Assembly: GCA_017516065.1 (NCBI GenBank)
Contig: JAFWDQ010000015.1
Location: 124,001 to 188,000, forward strand
Direction: 5' to 3'
DNA length: 64,000 nucleotides
DNA from: Oscillospiraceae bacterium
Lineage (GTDB): Bacteria > Bacillota > Clostridia > Oscillospirales > Oscillospiraceae
In this document: positions 52,286 to 59,199 of the stretch, piece by piece
How the letters are laid out: each line of letters opens with the position of its first letter
How positions within the stretch are numbered: the first letter of the stretch is position 1
Notes under the pieces: model-generated
Told to the model about the DNA's origin: nothing
The model's database searches: none
Seen by the model: only the letters and a program-made list of their open reading frames with translations
Program-made: the position numbers and the translations under genes

Positions 52286-52555
52286 ATGAGCGACGCTTAT
52301 TTCACCATTGAGGTCTCCTGCATGCAGGGCGCCGGCACTGTGACCATGGACATCACGGAAGAGGATACCCCGGAGGGCATCCTGGAGGCCGCCATCGAGG
52401 CTCTGGGCCTGCAGGAGCTGGTGGACTCCGGCAAGTTCTATCCCGTGTTCACCAACGACCGGGAGGAGACCCGTCCCGTGGACGAGTATCCCATCGGCGA
52501 TTTCGTCCGTCCCGGCGAGCGCCTGCGTCTGAACGCCTTCGGCGACGTGGCGTAA
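52286..52555 (+). CDS. ubiquitin-like beta-grasp protein (YukD-related)
   Basis: 89 residues with a beta-grasp layout: two N-terminal strands (YFTIEVSCMQGAGTVTMDI), a helix (PEGILEAAIEALGLQELV), then FYPVF, YPIGDFV and RPGERLRLNAFG. The C-terminus is FGDVA, with one Gly three residues from the end and no Gly-Gly. Removal of DVA, for example by the neighbouring JAB protease, would expose a C-terminal Gly for activation. AGAGGAG precedes ATG 52286. Last gene of the cassette. Confidence 0.8.
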   Translation: MSDAYFTIEVSCMQGAGTVTMDITEEDTPEGILEAAIEALGLQELVDSGKFYPVFTNDREETRPVDEYPIGDFVRPGERLRLNAFGDVA

Positions 52556-52561
52556 GAAAGT

Positions 52562-52594
52562 ACAAAAAGACCTGCCCGCAGGCAGGTCTTTTTT
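52562..52594. terminator. terminator after the ubiquitin-like gene (first of two identical copies)
   Basis: AAAAAGACCTGCC, loop CGC, AGGCAGGTC and T6. The same 33 bp recur exactly at 52773-52805. Confidence 0.9.
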
Positions 52595-52772
52595 CAATCG
52601 TCGACAAAGGCAAAGCCTTTGCCGACGAGAGAGCTTGCGGCCCGCTGCAGCGCACGCAACGCGCACGCTTGCGGGCCGAGAGGTGTTTTTTCCGTGATAC
52701 ATGCTCCCGGAAAAAACGGATTTCACTCTATTCGCGCCTGCGGGCGCGAACTCTGCGAGACTTTGTCTATAG
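52595..52772 (+). repeat. dispersed multi-hairpin repeat (copy A)
   Basis: Five hairpins in order: CGTCG-CAAAGGC/GCCTTTG-CGACG; GCGGCCCGC/GCGGGCCG (about 52637-52678); GTTTTTTCCG/CGGAAAAAAC (about 52684-52717); TTCGCGCC/GGGCGCGAA (about 52731-52750); TTTGTC/GACAAA. Copy B at 62213-62400 (minus strand) shares the same order and core sequence TGATACATGCTCCCGG. A and B differ in stem sequences of the first and fourth hairpins while pairing is kept. Bracketed by two identical 33-bp terminators. No ORF supported. Confidence 0.75.
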
Positions 52773-52805
52773 ACAAAAAGACCTGCCCGCAGGCAGGTCT
52801 TTTTT
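52773..52805. terminator. second identical terminator copy
   Basis: Exact duplicate of 52562-52594, here also serving the convergent radical SAM gene on the minus strand. Confidence 0.9.
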
Positions 52806-52821
52806 ATATCCTTTTTGCGTT

Positions 52822-53709
52822 TCACAGCCCCCGCATCCAGTCGGGCCGGAGCCGCTGGCCGCCTGCCAGAGCGCTGTCCAGCCGGGCGATCATGGCGGCC
52901 CTGTCCCGGTTGAGGGTCCCGCCCAGAGGCAGGTAGTTGGAGGCGTGATTGGACCGGAAGATACAGCCGTCGCAGTCGGTGTGCTCCAGCATCAGCTTCG
53001 TCTCCCGGAACACGCCGTCGGTGGGGTCCAGAGGATGAAACTCGCCCCGGCGGTACCGGGCGCCCAGAGGCGTCTGGGGCTCGATGATCAGGGTCAGCAG
53101 ACCGATATAGTCCGGCTTCATGGCGGTGAAGGCCCGGCCGGTCTCCACGGCGTGCTCCTCCCACAGCTCCTGTCCGCCGAGGCCGGAGATGGCTGTGACG
53201 GACAGCTTCATCCCGGCGGCCTTCGCCTTGTGTCCCGCCTCGATGATCTGGGCGGCGGTGGCGTTCTTGCACATATCCTCCAGCACCGTGTCGCTGCCGG
53301 ACTCCAGCCCCATATAGACCATAGCCAATCCCAGCTGACGCAGTTGCGTCAGCTCCTCCGGAGTCTTCAGCAGAAGACTGCGGGGGGAGGCGTAGGTACT
53401 CACCCGGGTGCACTCCGGGAACTGCTCTCTGATGCAGTCCAGCAGGGCGATCCAGTCCTCCGTGGGCCGGATCAGGGCGTCGCCGTCGGCGAAGAAGATC
53501 CGTTCCACCCGGGTGTAGAAGGCCCGGGCCCGGAACAGATCCTCCAAAACCTCCTCCAGCGGCCGAAGCCGAAAGACCTTCTCCCGGAACGCGCCGCAGA
53601 AGTGGCAGGTGTTGTTGCTGCACCCGATGGTGGACTGGATGATCAGGCTGTAGGCCTCGCTGGGCGGCCGGAAGATGGCGCCCTCATATCGAACAACGTC
53701 AGTATACAT
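52822..53709 (-). CDS. radical SAM protein (Elp3/MiaB-like domain)
   Basis: 295 residues. The cluster motif is CSNNTCHFCGAFREK (C-x4-C-x2-C rather than the usual x3, about residues 30-38), followed by FFADGDALIRPTEDWIALL, VSTYASPRSLL and VYMGLESGSDTVLEDM as in Elp3-type radical SAM domains. The C-terminus has two further Cys (CDGCIF). B12 or TRAM domains are absent. Substrate unknown. ATG 53709 is chosen; TTG 53715 would add two residues. Confidence 0.85.
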   Translation of the reverse strand: MYTDVVRYEGAIFRPPSEAYSLIIQSTIGCSNNTCHFCGAFREKVFRLRPLEEVLEDLFRARAFYTRVERIFFADGDALIRPTEDWIALLDCIREQFPECTRVSTYASPRSLLLKTPEELTQLRQLGLAMVYMGLESGSDTVLEDMCKNATAAQIIEAGHKAKAAGMKLSVTAISGLGGQELWEEHAVETGRAFTAMKPDYIGLLTLIIEPQTPLGARYRRGEFHPLDPTDGVFRETKLMLEHTDCDGCIFRSNHASNYLPLGGTLNRDRAAMIARLDSALAGGQRLRPDWMRGL

Positions 53710-53778
53710 AGGCAAAACCGTCCTGTCGAATCGTTTTCTTGATTATAGCGGCTTTCCCGCCGGAAAGCAAGGGGATCA

Positions 53779-53807
53779 TTGACTTTCCCCCACCGGGATG
53801 ATAGACT
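53779..53807 (+). promoter_or_regulatory. promoter for the basic membrane protein gene
   Basis: TTGACT (53779-53784), 17-nt spacer, TAGACT (53802-53807), 30 bp before the start codon. Confidence 0.6.
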
Positions 53808-53837
53808 GATCTCATCCTGCGGAAAGGAGGGGGCGTC

Positions 53838-54473
53838 ATGGATCTGTTCACCCTGTGGCGTGATACGGGCGTGCTTTCCGGCTCGCTGGCGCCCAAGCTG
53901 ATTTTACTGATCGGCGTGATCGTGATCATCCTGCTGGCGGTAGGCATTGTATTGCTGGGCCGGCGTCAGCTGCCCTCTCCCGAGGCGATGGAGCGGGAAA
54001 AGGCCCGTTCCGCAAAGAAAAAACGAAAGCCCCGGAGAAAACCGAATGCAGTGAAAAGGACGCCGTCCGCGCCGCCGCGAAAGACCGGTGCCAAGCCCGC
54101 CGGGCCGACTGCGGGGCAGAAGGGGAAGCGGCCGCCGGAGAAAAAGCTGGCCTCCGCCGCCGGAAAGACCCCTGCCGTAAAACGGAAAAAGCCTGCCGGT
54201 CCGGCAGGAAAAAAACCGGAGCCCCGGGAAAGAGAGAAGGACATGTTCCCCGGTACGGCCCGGGAGGTACGCAGCAGCATGCCCCATGGCCTCCTGTCCT
54301 TCGGCCACCTCCTCCACGATGAGGACAAATGGGAAGACGAGGAGTGGGAAGCGGAGGAAGAGGAACGCCGCCGGGCGGAGGAGAGCGGCGATCCTGAGCC
54401 CGAGCCCCGGGACGGGGAGGACCGGGACAGCTTTGCTCCGCAGGCTTCCTCAGATTCAGATCAGCCGCGATAG
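53838..54473 (+). CDS. single-pass membrane protein with Lys/Pro-rich and acidic regions
   Basis: 211 residues. One hydrophobic helix (LILLIGVIVIILLAVGIVLL, about 21-40); then about 90 residues very rich in Lys, Arg, Pro and Ala; then a conserved-looking patch MPHGLLSFGHLLHDEDKW and a strongly acidic tail. The charge pattern places the basic part in the cytosol, where it could bind nucleic acid or lipid. No family recognised. AAAGGAGG precedes ATG 53838. Confidence 0.7.
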   Translation: MDLFTLWRDTGVLSGSLAPKLILLIGVIVIILLAVGIVLLGRRQLPSPEAMEREKARSAKKKRKPRRKPNAVKRTPSAPPRKTGAKPAGPTAGQKGKRPPEKKLASAAGKTPAVKRKKPAGPAGKKPEPREREKDMFPGTAREVRSSMPHGLLSFGHLLHDEDKWEDEEWEAEEEERRRAEESGDPEPEPRDGEDRDSFAPQASSDSDQPR

Positions 54474-54506
54474 GTTTACATAAAACTTAAATCGAATATG
54501 AAAACA

Positions 54507-54546
54507 GCAAAAAGAACGCCATGACCGAAACGGTCATGGCGTTCTT
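54507..54546 (-). terminator. terminator after the anti-sigma gene
   Basis: 16-bp perfect stem (54512-54527 with 54531-54546, loop AAA); T-rich on the minus strand. Also convergent with the gene ending at 54473. Confidence 0.88.
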
Positions 54547-54559
54547 CGCCGTTGAGGCG

Positions 54560-55567
54560 TCAGCCGGGGGGCTGGACCGACACGCGGATATGGTCCAGGA
54601 TATCCTCCGCCTCCTGGATGCCGATCCCGATGCCGTAGCAAAAATATGTCTCGTTCGGTGTGACACACTCCGCCCACAGGCGGTCGCCGTAGGTTTTGAG
54701 CACGAATTCTCGCCCGTCCGCCGCGGTAAAGCATGCCACGTTGTCATAATTGTCCCGGATCACGAAGTCCGTACCCCAGTCGATGGCGTTGGCCTCGTAG
54801 CTGTACTCCATCTGGAAATACCGGTCGCTTCCATCAAACCAGCAGAGCGCTCCCGATATGCCCAGAAGCCGGCCTGCCTCGTCTTTGACGATCTCAAGCC
54901 GATCGCCGAAGGGGATCAGCGCCAGGCCGGTATCCGCCAGATCGGCGGCAAAGATGACGCTGTCCGGGTCCGCGCCGTTGAGGGATTCCAGCGTTTCGGC
55001 GACGTACTGTGCCTTGTACCATCCGTCGGAAGTGACGGCGTGCCGCTTCCACAGGGGACCCTCCGAGCAGTCGAAGCCCGCAAAGGTCCAGTACTGCTCC
55101 TGTCGGATCCCAAGCAGCTGAGTATTTACGGTTATATTGTCCTGCCAGTGATCTGCCGAATAGGTCGCGGATTTGAGAAAACTCTCCAGGGGGGCCTGTT
55201 CCGGGTTGGGGGCACTGTAGGAATATGACGGGTGCTCCCTGCGATCGATTTGTGTTTCCGCCATATCGGCGGCGATGGACTCCATTTCCTCCGCGTTCTG
55301 CACGATGATCTCGGATCCGAAACGGGAGATAAGGTAGGTGCCGCCCGCCGCGCCGATCAGCGCGACGACGAGGATCGCCGCGATCAGAATTGCGCCGTAT
55401 GCCGGGCGGGCTTTTTTTCTCTGTGCTGTCTCACCCTGTGAGACGGAGACGTTGATTTTTTTCATTGTCAGCTCCTTGATCCGGGCGGGCTCGAACAGAT
55501 CGTTCCGCTCCCTGATGACGGCTATTTCATCGCCGCAGTCAAAGAGCTCAGAAATCTTCATCTTCAA
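54560..55567 (-). CDS. membrane-bound putative anti-sigma factor / sensor
   Basis: 335 residues: a cytosolic N-terminus (about 55 residues), one membrane helix (AILIAAILVVALIGAAGGTYLI, about 60-81), and a 250-residue exported domain with DNITVNTQLLG, QEQYWTFAGFDCSEGPLWK and a Trp/Tyr-rich C-terminal part. Its gene overlaps the ECF sigma gene by 20 bp, the usual place of the cognate anti-sigma factor, but the zinc-binding H-x3-C-x2-C of ZAS domains is absent. Start TTG 55567 is 8 nt after GGAGG; ATG 55561 is the alternative. Confidence 0.7.
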   Translation of the reverse strand: MKMKISELFDCGDEIAVIRERNDLFEPARIKELTMKKINVSVSQGETAQRKKARPAYGAILIAAILVVALIGAAGGTYLISRFGSEIIVQNAEEMESIAADMAETQIDRREHPSYSYSAPNPEQAPLESFLKSATYSADHWQDNITVNTQLLGIRQEQYWTFAGFDCSEGPLWKRHAVTSDGWYKAQYVAETLESLNGADPDSVIFAADLADTGLALIPFGDRLEIVKDEAGRLLGISGALCWFDGSDRYFQMEYSYEANAIDWGTDFVIRDNYDNVACFTAADGREFVLKTYGDRLWAECVTPNETYFCYGIGIGIQEAEDILDHIRVSVQPPG

Positions 55568-56117
55568 TGAAATAGCCTCCTTTGGTCAGCTCGCGGCGTA
55601 AATTTTCACGGCCCCGCCGGAGCCTGGACTGTACGGTGTTGACGTTGATGCCCATCGCATCCGCGATCTCGGCTGTGCTCTGATAGAAGTAGTAGTGCCG
55701 CAGAAATATCGTGCGGTCCGGCTCCGGCAGATCGTCCACGGTGCGGCGGAGCGCCGTATATGTCTCTCGCCGGATCAACTCGGACTCCGGACCGGGTGCG
55801 GGTATCTGCACCGTATCCTCCTCCAGCGGCAGCGCCTGCCTGACATCACGCAGAGCGTTCAGAGCGCGCCGCCGCGCGATGACGGCCAGATACCCCTTCA
55901 GCTTGCCCGGCCGGACCTTGTCGGCGCTGTACCAGAGCAGACGGAAGCTGTCGGCCACGACTTCCTCCGCATCCGTATGGCTCAGCTTTCCCTGAAGGAT
56001 ATTCCACACGATCGTACCGACGTAAGCTGTGTACCGGTCAATGATGTGCCCCAGGGCCGCCTGGTCGCCGCCGCGCATGGCTTCGACCAGCGCATCATCT
56101 GCGACGATATGGGCCAT
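55548..56117 (-). CDS. ECF-family RNA polymerase sigma factor
   Basis: 189 residues. Region 2: ALGHIIDRYTAYVGTIVWNIL and DAEEVVADSFRLLWYSADKV, with KLKGYLAVIARRRALNALR; region 4: DLPEPDRTIFLRHYYFYQSTAEIADAMGINVNTVQSRLRRGR, seen as separate blocks, ending in a helix-turn-helix. Start ATG 56117 has AAGGTGG nearby. Controls an unknown regulon together with the overlapping membrane protein; a self-promoter was not identified. Confidence 0.9.
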   Translation of the reverse strand: MAHIVADDALVEAMRGGDQAALGHIIDRYTAYVGTIVWNILQGKLSHTDAEEVVADSFRLLWYSADKVRPGKLKGYLAVIARRRALNALRDVRQALPLEEDTVQIPAPGPESELIRRETYTALRRTVDDLPEPDRTIFLRHYYFYQSTAEIADAMGINVNTVQSRLRRGRENLRRELTKGGYFIEDEDF

Positions 56118-56185
56118 TCCGTCACCACCTTTGAAAGCTTTCACCTATAGTATCACGGAAAAAGCCGCTTTCCGTGCAGCAAGGC

Positions 56186-56228
56186 GTAAAAAAAGCGTGG
56201 TCCCCAACCGGTTTGTCAGGGACCACGC
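56186..56228 (-). terminator. terminator of rpsB-tsf
   Basis: 10-bp stem GCGTGGTCCC/GGGACCACGC (56195-56228), seven T on the minus strand. Confidence 0.88.
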
Positions 56229-56264
56229 GTAAAATCTGTTCCGTTTGATCCGGATAAGCCGGAC

Positions 56265-57194
56265 TTACTTCACCATGCTGGCGATTTCAGCGGCGAAGTC
56301 CTCCTGCTTCTTCTCGATGCCCTCGCCCTTCTCGAAGCGGACGAAGTCCAGCACCTCGACGGTGCCGCCCAGCTCCTTGGCCACGGCAGCCACGTGCTGC
56401 TCCACGGAGACCTTGTTGTCCTTGACAAAGATCTGCTGCAGCAGGCAGTTTTCCTCATAGTACTTACCCACGCGGCCCATGACCATCTTCTCGATGATGG
56501 CGTCGGGCTTCGGCTTGGCGGCATTCTTGTTCTCCTCGTGGGCCTGAGCCAGAAGGATCTCCTTCTCACGGGCCAGGGTGGCCTCGTCCACGTCGGATTT
56601 ATCCCGGAAGGAGGGACGCATGGCGGCGATCTGCATGGCGATGTCCTTGCCCAGGACCACGACCTCCTCGTTGTCCTTGAGGTTGTCGGAGACCTTCAGA
56701 TTCACCAGAACGCCGATGCGGCCGTTCATGTGGTTGTAAGCAACGCTCATGTTGCTGTCATAGCGGGCAAAGCGGCGGATCTTGATGTTCTCGCCGATGA
56801 CCAGGACCTTGTCCTGCTGCTCCTGCTCGATGGTGCGGCCGGTGCCGGGATAGGGCAGGAACATCAGCGCGGCCAGATCCACGGGGGCGAACTTGGCGAT
56901 GACGCCGGCCACGTTCTTGACGAACTCCACGAACAGGTCGTTCTTGGCCACGAAGTCGGTCTCCGCGTTGACCTCCACCACGACGCCCACGTCGTCGTAG
57001 ACGGCGGCGTAAGCCATGCCCTCGGCGGCGATACGGCCGGCCTTCTTCTGGGCGGCGGCAAGGCCCTTCTCACGCAGGAACGCCACGGCGCCGTCCATGT
57101 CGCCGTCAGAGGCGGCCAGCGCCTTCTTGCAGTCCATCATACCGACGCCGGTCATCTCGCGCAGCGTCTTGACATCATTTGCAGTGAAACCCAT
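56265..57194 (-). CDS. tsf: translation elongation factor Ts
   Basis: 309 residues. N-terminal UBA-like domain and TDVGVP-type region: FTANDVKTLREMTGVGMMDCKKAL; core GKIA VEVNAETDFVAKND segment (VVVEVNAETDFVAKNDLF); later MQIAAMRP. Nucleotide exchange factor for EF-Tu. The family core is extended by an insertion around residues 110-140. ATG 57194 lies 9 nt after GGAGG. Confidence 0.96.
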   Translation of the reverse strand: MGFTANDVKTLREMTGVGMMDCKKALAASDGDMDGAVAFLREKGLAAAQKKAGRIAAEGMAYAAVYDDVGVVVEVNAETDFVAKNDLFVEFVKNVAGVIAKFAPVDLAALMFLPYPGTGRTIEQEQQDKVLVIGENIKIRRFARYDSNMSVAYNHMNGRIGVLVNLKVSDNLKDNEEVVVLGKDIAMQIAAMRPSFRDKSDVDEATLAREKEILLAQAHEENKNAAKPKPDAIIEKMVMGRVGKYYEENCLLQQIFVKDNKVSVEQHVAAVAKELGGTVEVLDFVRFEKGEGIEKKQEDFAAEIASMVK

Positions 57195-57273
57195 AATCAA
57201 ATTCCTCCTATATTACGCTGTCAGCTCCAGCGTGTGTCAGGGACCGGTACGCGGTCCCGCAATATCGATTCTC

Positions 57274-58002
57274 TTACTCCTCAACGGGAGCGGCGGCCTC
57301 TTCCTCCACCGGGGCGTCTTCGCCCTGGCGGCCCTCGGCGATGGCGTTGGCCATGACAGAGGAGATGAGCTTGATGGCGCGGATGGCGTCATCGTTGCCG
57401 GGGATGACGTAGTCGATCAGGTCGGGATCGCAGTTGGTATCGACGATGGCCACGATGGGGATCTTCAGCTTGCGGGCCTCGTTGATGGCGTTGCGCTCCT
57501 TGCGGGGGTCGATGATGAACAGGGCGCTGGGGAGCTTGCGCATATTCTGCACGCCGCCGAGATACTTCTCAAGCTTGGCGATCTCGTTCTGCAGCTTGAT
57601 GACTTCCTTCTTGGGCAGCATGTCGAAGGTGCCGTCTTCCTGCATCTTCCGCAGCTGATTGAGACGGTCCACACGGCCGCGCATGGTCTTGAAGTTGGTG
57701 AGCATACCGCCCAGCCAGCGGGCGTTGACGTAGTACATGCCCACGCGCTCGGCCTCCTCGCGGATGGCCTCCTGGGCCTGCTTCTTGGTGCCGACGAACA
57801 GCAGCGTGCCGCCGTTTTCGGACAGCTCGCGGACGAAGTTGTAGGCCTCCTCCAGCTTCTTCACGGTCTTCTGCAGGTCGATGATATAGATGCCGTTGCG
57901 CTCGGTGTAAATGTAGCTGGCCATTTTGGGGTTCCAGCGACGGGTCTGGTGTCCGAAGTGGACGCCTGCTTCGAGAAGCTGCTTCATGGATACGACTGCC
58001 AT
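57274..58002 (-). CDS. rpsB: 30S ribosomal protein S2
   Basis: 242 residues: [73 protein letters not shown] and [30 protein letters not shown] mark uS2. An acidic Glu/Ala/Pro tail (about 20 residues) ends the protein. ATG 58002 has AGGAGGAA upstream; a longer open frame upstream is the leader, not coding. tsf follows 79 bp later, the canonical pair. Confidence 0.97.
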   Translation of the reverse strand: MAVVSMKQLLEAGVHFGHQTRRWNPKMASYIYTERNGIYIIDLQKTVKKLEEAYNFVRELSENGGTLLFVGTKKQAQEAIREEAERVGMYYVNARWLGGMLTNFKTMRGRVDRLNQLRKMQEDGTFDMLPKKEVIKLQNEIAKLEKYLGGVQNMRKLPSALFIIDPRKERNAINEARKLKIPIVAIVDTNCDPDLIDYVIPGNDDAIRAIKLISSVMANAIAEGRQGEDAPVEEEAAAPVEE

Positions 58003-58171
58003 AGTGATTGTTCCTCCTGTAAATTTTGGTTTTTCGGGGCTCAGCCCCGCCTCCACTCTGCTCTGCCCTGACCGCAAATCTTTCCCGGAAACCGGCAAAG
58101 ACACCGACGCGGCAGGATACAGGGTGTGCGGAATGCTGAAATATTTTATCACAGAGGCGTACGATATGCAA
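58003..58171 (-). promoter_or_regulatory. rpsB-tsf promoter and leader
   Basis: Minus strand TTGCAT (58166-58171), 17-nt spacer, TAAAAT (58143-58148). The leader of about 130 nt contains a GGGGCTGAGCCCC hairpin near 58035-58050; S2 operons are often autoregulated through the leader, which is possible here. The rest of the 58172-58374 gap is a T-run and low-complexity stretch with no gene seen. Confidence 0.65.
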
Positions 58172-58374
58172 GTAAAAAGATCGAAGAATAAAAATTTTTT
58201 TTCTTTTTTTTGGCTTTTTTTTCGGCTTTTCCGGCGAAGGTCCGTCGGCTCACCGCAGAAAAGGGGAAGGGGAGGCCCGAAACCTGCGAAAGCATGGCCG
58301 GGATCGAAAAAGCCCCTGACAGGCAGGCAGCATCCCTCGGGGGCAGGTATCCCGCGAATGTCGGAGAAAACTGA

Positions 58375-58403
58375 TTGCAAAACGTGCGAACATGTGTTAA
58401 AAT
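58375..58403 (+). promoter_or_regulatory. promoter of the TetR-type regulator gene
   Basis: TTGCAA (58375-58380), 17-nt spacer, TAAAAT (58398-58403). Confidence 0.7.
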
Positions 58404-58430
58404 AAAAATGGCCAAAAGGGGGAATCGACC

Positions 58431-58988
58431 ATGGCGCACTCGACAAAAGGGCTGATGGCGGAATCACTGAAAAAGCTGCTCAACACCAAGCCGTTGGACA
58501 AGATCACCGTCAAGGAGCTGGTGGAGGACTGCGGCGTCAATCGGCAGACGTTTTATTACAATTTCAGAGATATCTATGATCTGCTGGAGTGGGCCTTTGA
58601 AGAGGACGCCCGCCGGATCCTGGAGGAGCAGAAGGATTACAAGAACTGGCAGGAGATTTTCTGGGCCGCTTTTCACTACCTGCTGGATAACAAGACTCTT
58701 GTCCTCAATACCTTCAACTCTGTGGGCCGCTCCTATCTGGAGAACCGGCTGAAGACCCGGCTTACGCCGGTGGTGCGGAATATGCTGGAGCAGCGGGCCG
58801 GTCATCTGGTGATGAGCGAGCTGGATAAGGACTTTATCGTCCATATGTACACCGTGGGCCTGATCAGCGTGATGTTTGACTGGTTTGCCAACAATATGCG
58901 GGACGGAGATCAGGAGCAGATGCAGATGTTTCTGGACAAGATCGACCAGAGCATCGAGTCCACGCTCTCCGGATTTACAGCTAAATAG
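58431..58988 (+). CDS. TetR/AcrR-family transcriptional regulator
   Basis: 185 residues. N-terminal helix-turn-helix: [47 protein letters not shown] in pieces, of the DhaS/TetR_C33-like subgroup (R-Q-T-F-Y-Y-N-F). The C-terminal ligand-binding half is all helical. AGGGGG lies before ATG 58431. The gene lies directly upstream of the radical SAM protein gene at 59200 and may regulate it. Confidence 0.88.
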   Translation: MAHSTKGLMAESLKKLLNTKPLDKITVKELVEDCGVNRQTFYYNFRDIYDLLEWAFEEDARRILEEQKDYKNWQEIFWAAFHYLLDNKTLVLNTFNSVGRSYLENRLKTRLTPVVRNMLEQRAGHLVMSELDKDFIVHMYTVGLISVMFDWFANNMRDGDQEQMQMFLDKIDQSIESTLSGFTAK

Positions 58989-59054
58989 AGTGGCTTGGCA
59001 AGCTGAAAACCGCAAATTACCGCATCATTTTACAATAACAGGAAATAATTTTCG

Positions 59055-59110
59055 TACAAATCCGCATGCTGTGTCTAAATTTAAACACAGCATGCGGATT
59101 TGTATATTTT
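59055..59110 (+). terminator. 50-bp near-perfect palindrome acting as terminator
   Basis: 19-bp arms (59056-59074 with 59085-59103) joined by a centre that is itself nearly self-complementary (C-TAAATTTA-A), then a T-rich tail. It separates the TetR gene from the radical SAM gene. Confidence 0.75.
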
Positions 59111-59136
59111 GTTTTTCAGACAGATTGAAATATAAT
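59109..59136 (+). promoter_or_regulatory. possible promoter of the radical SAM gene
   Basis: TTGTTT (59109-59114), 16-nt spacer, TATAAT (59131-59136), immediately after the palindrome. Confidence 0.5.
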
Positions 59137-59199
59137 AAAATCACTAGATATAAGGTTTCGGAAAAACCTTTTGAAAATATGAAAGGAGCAGAGAGAGAA

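Noticed and set aside
59055..59104. Insertion-sequence end
   Set aside because: A single symmetric palindrome with a T-rich tail and no transposase; explained as terminator or operator.
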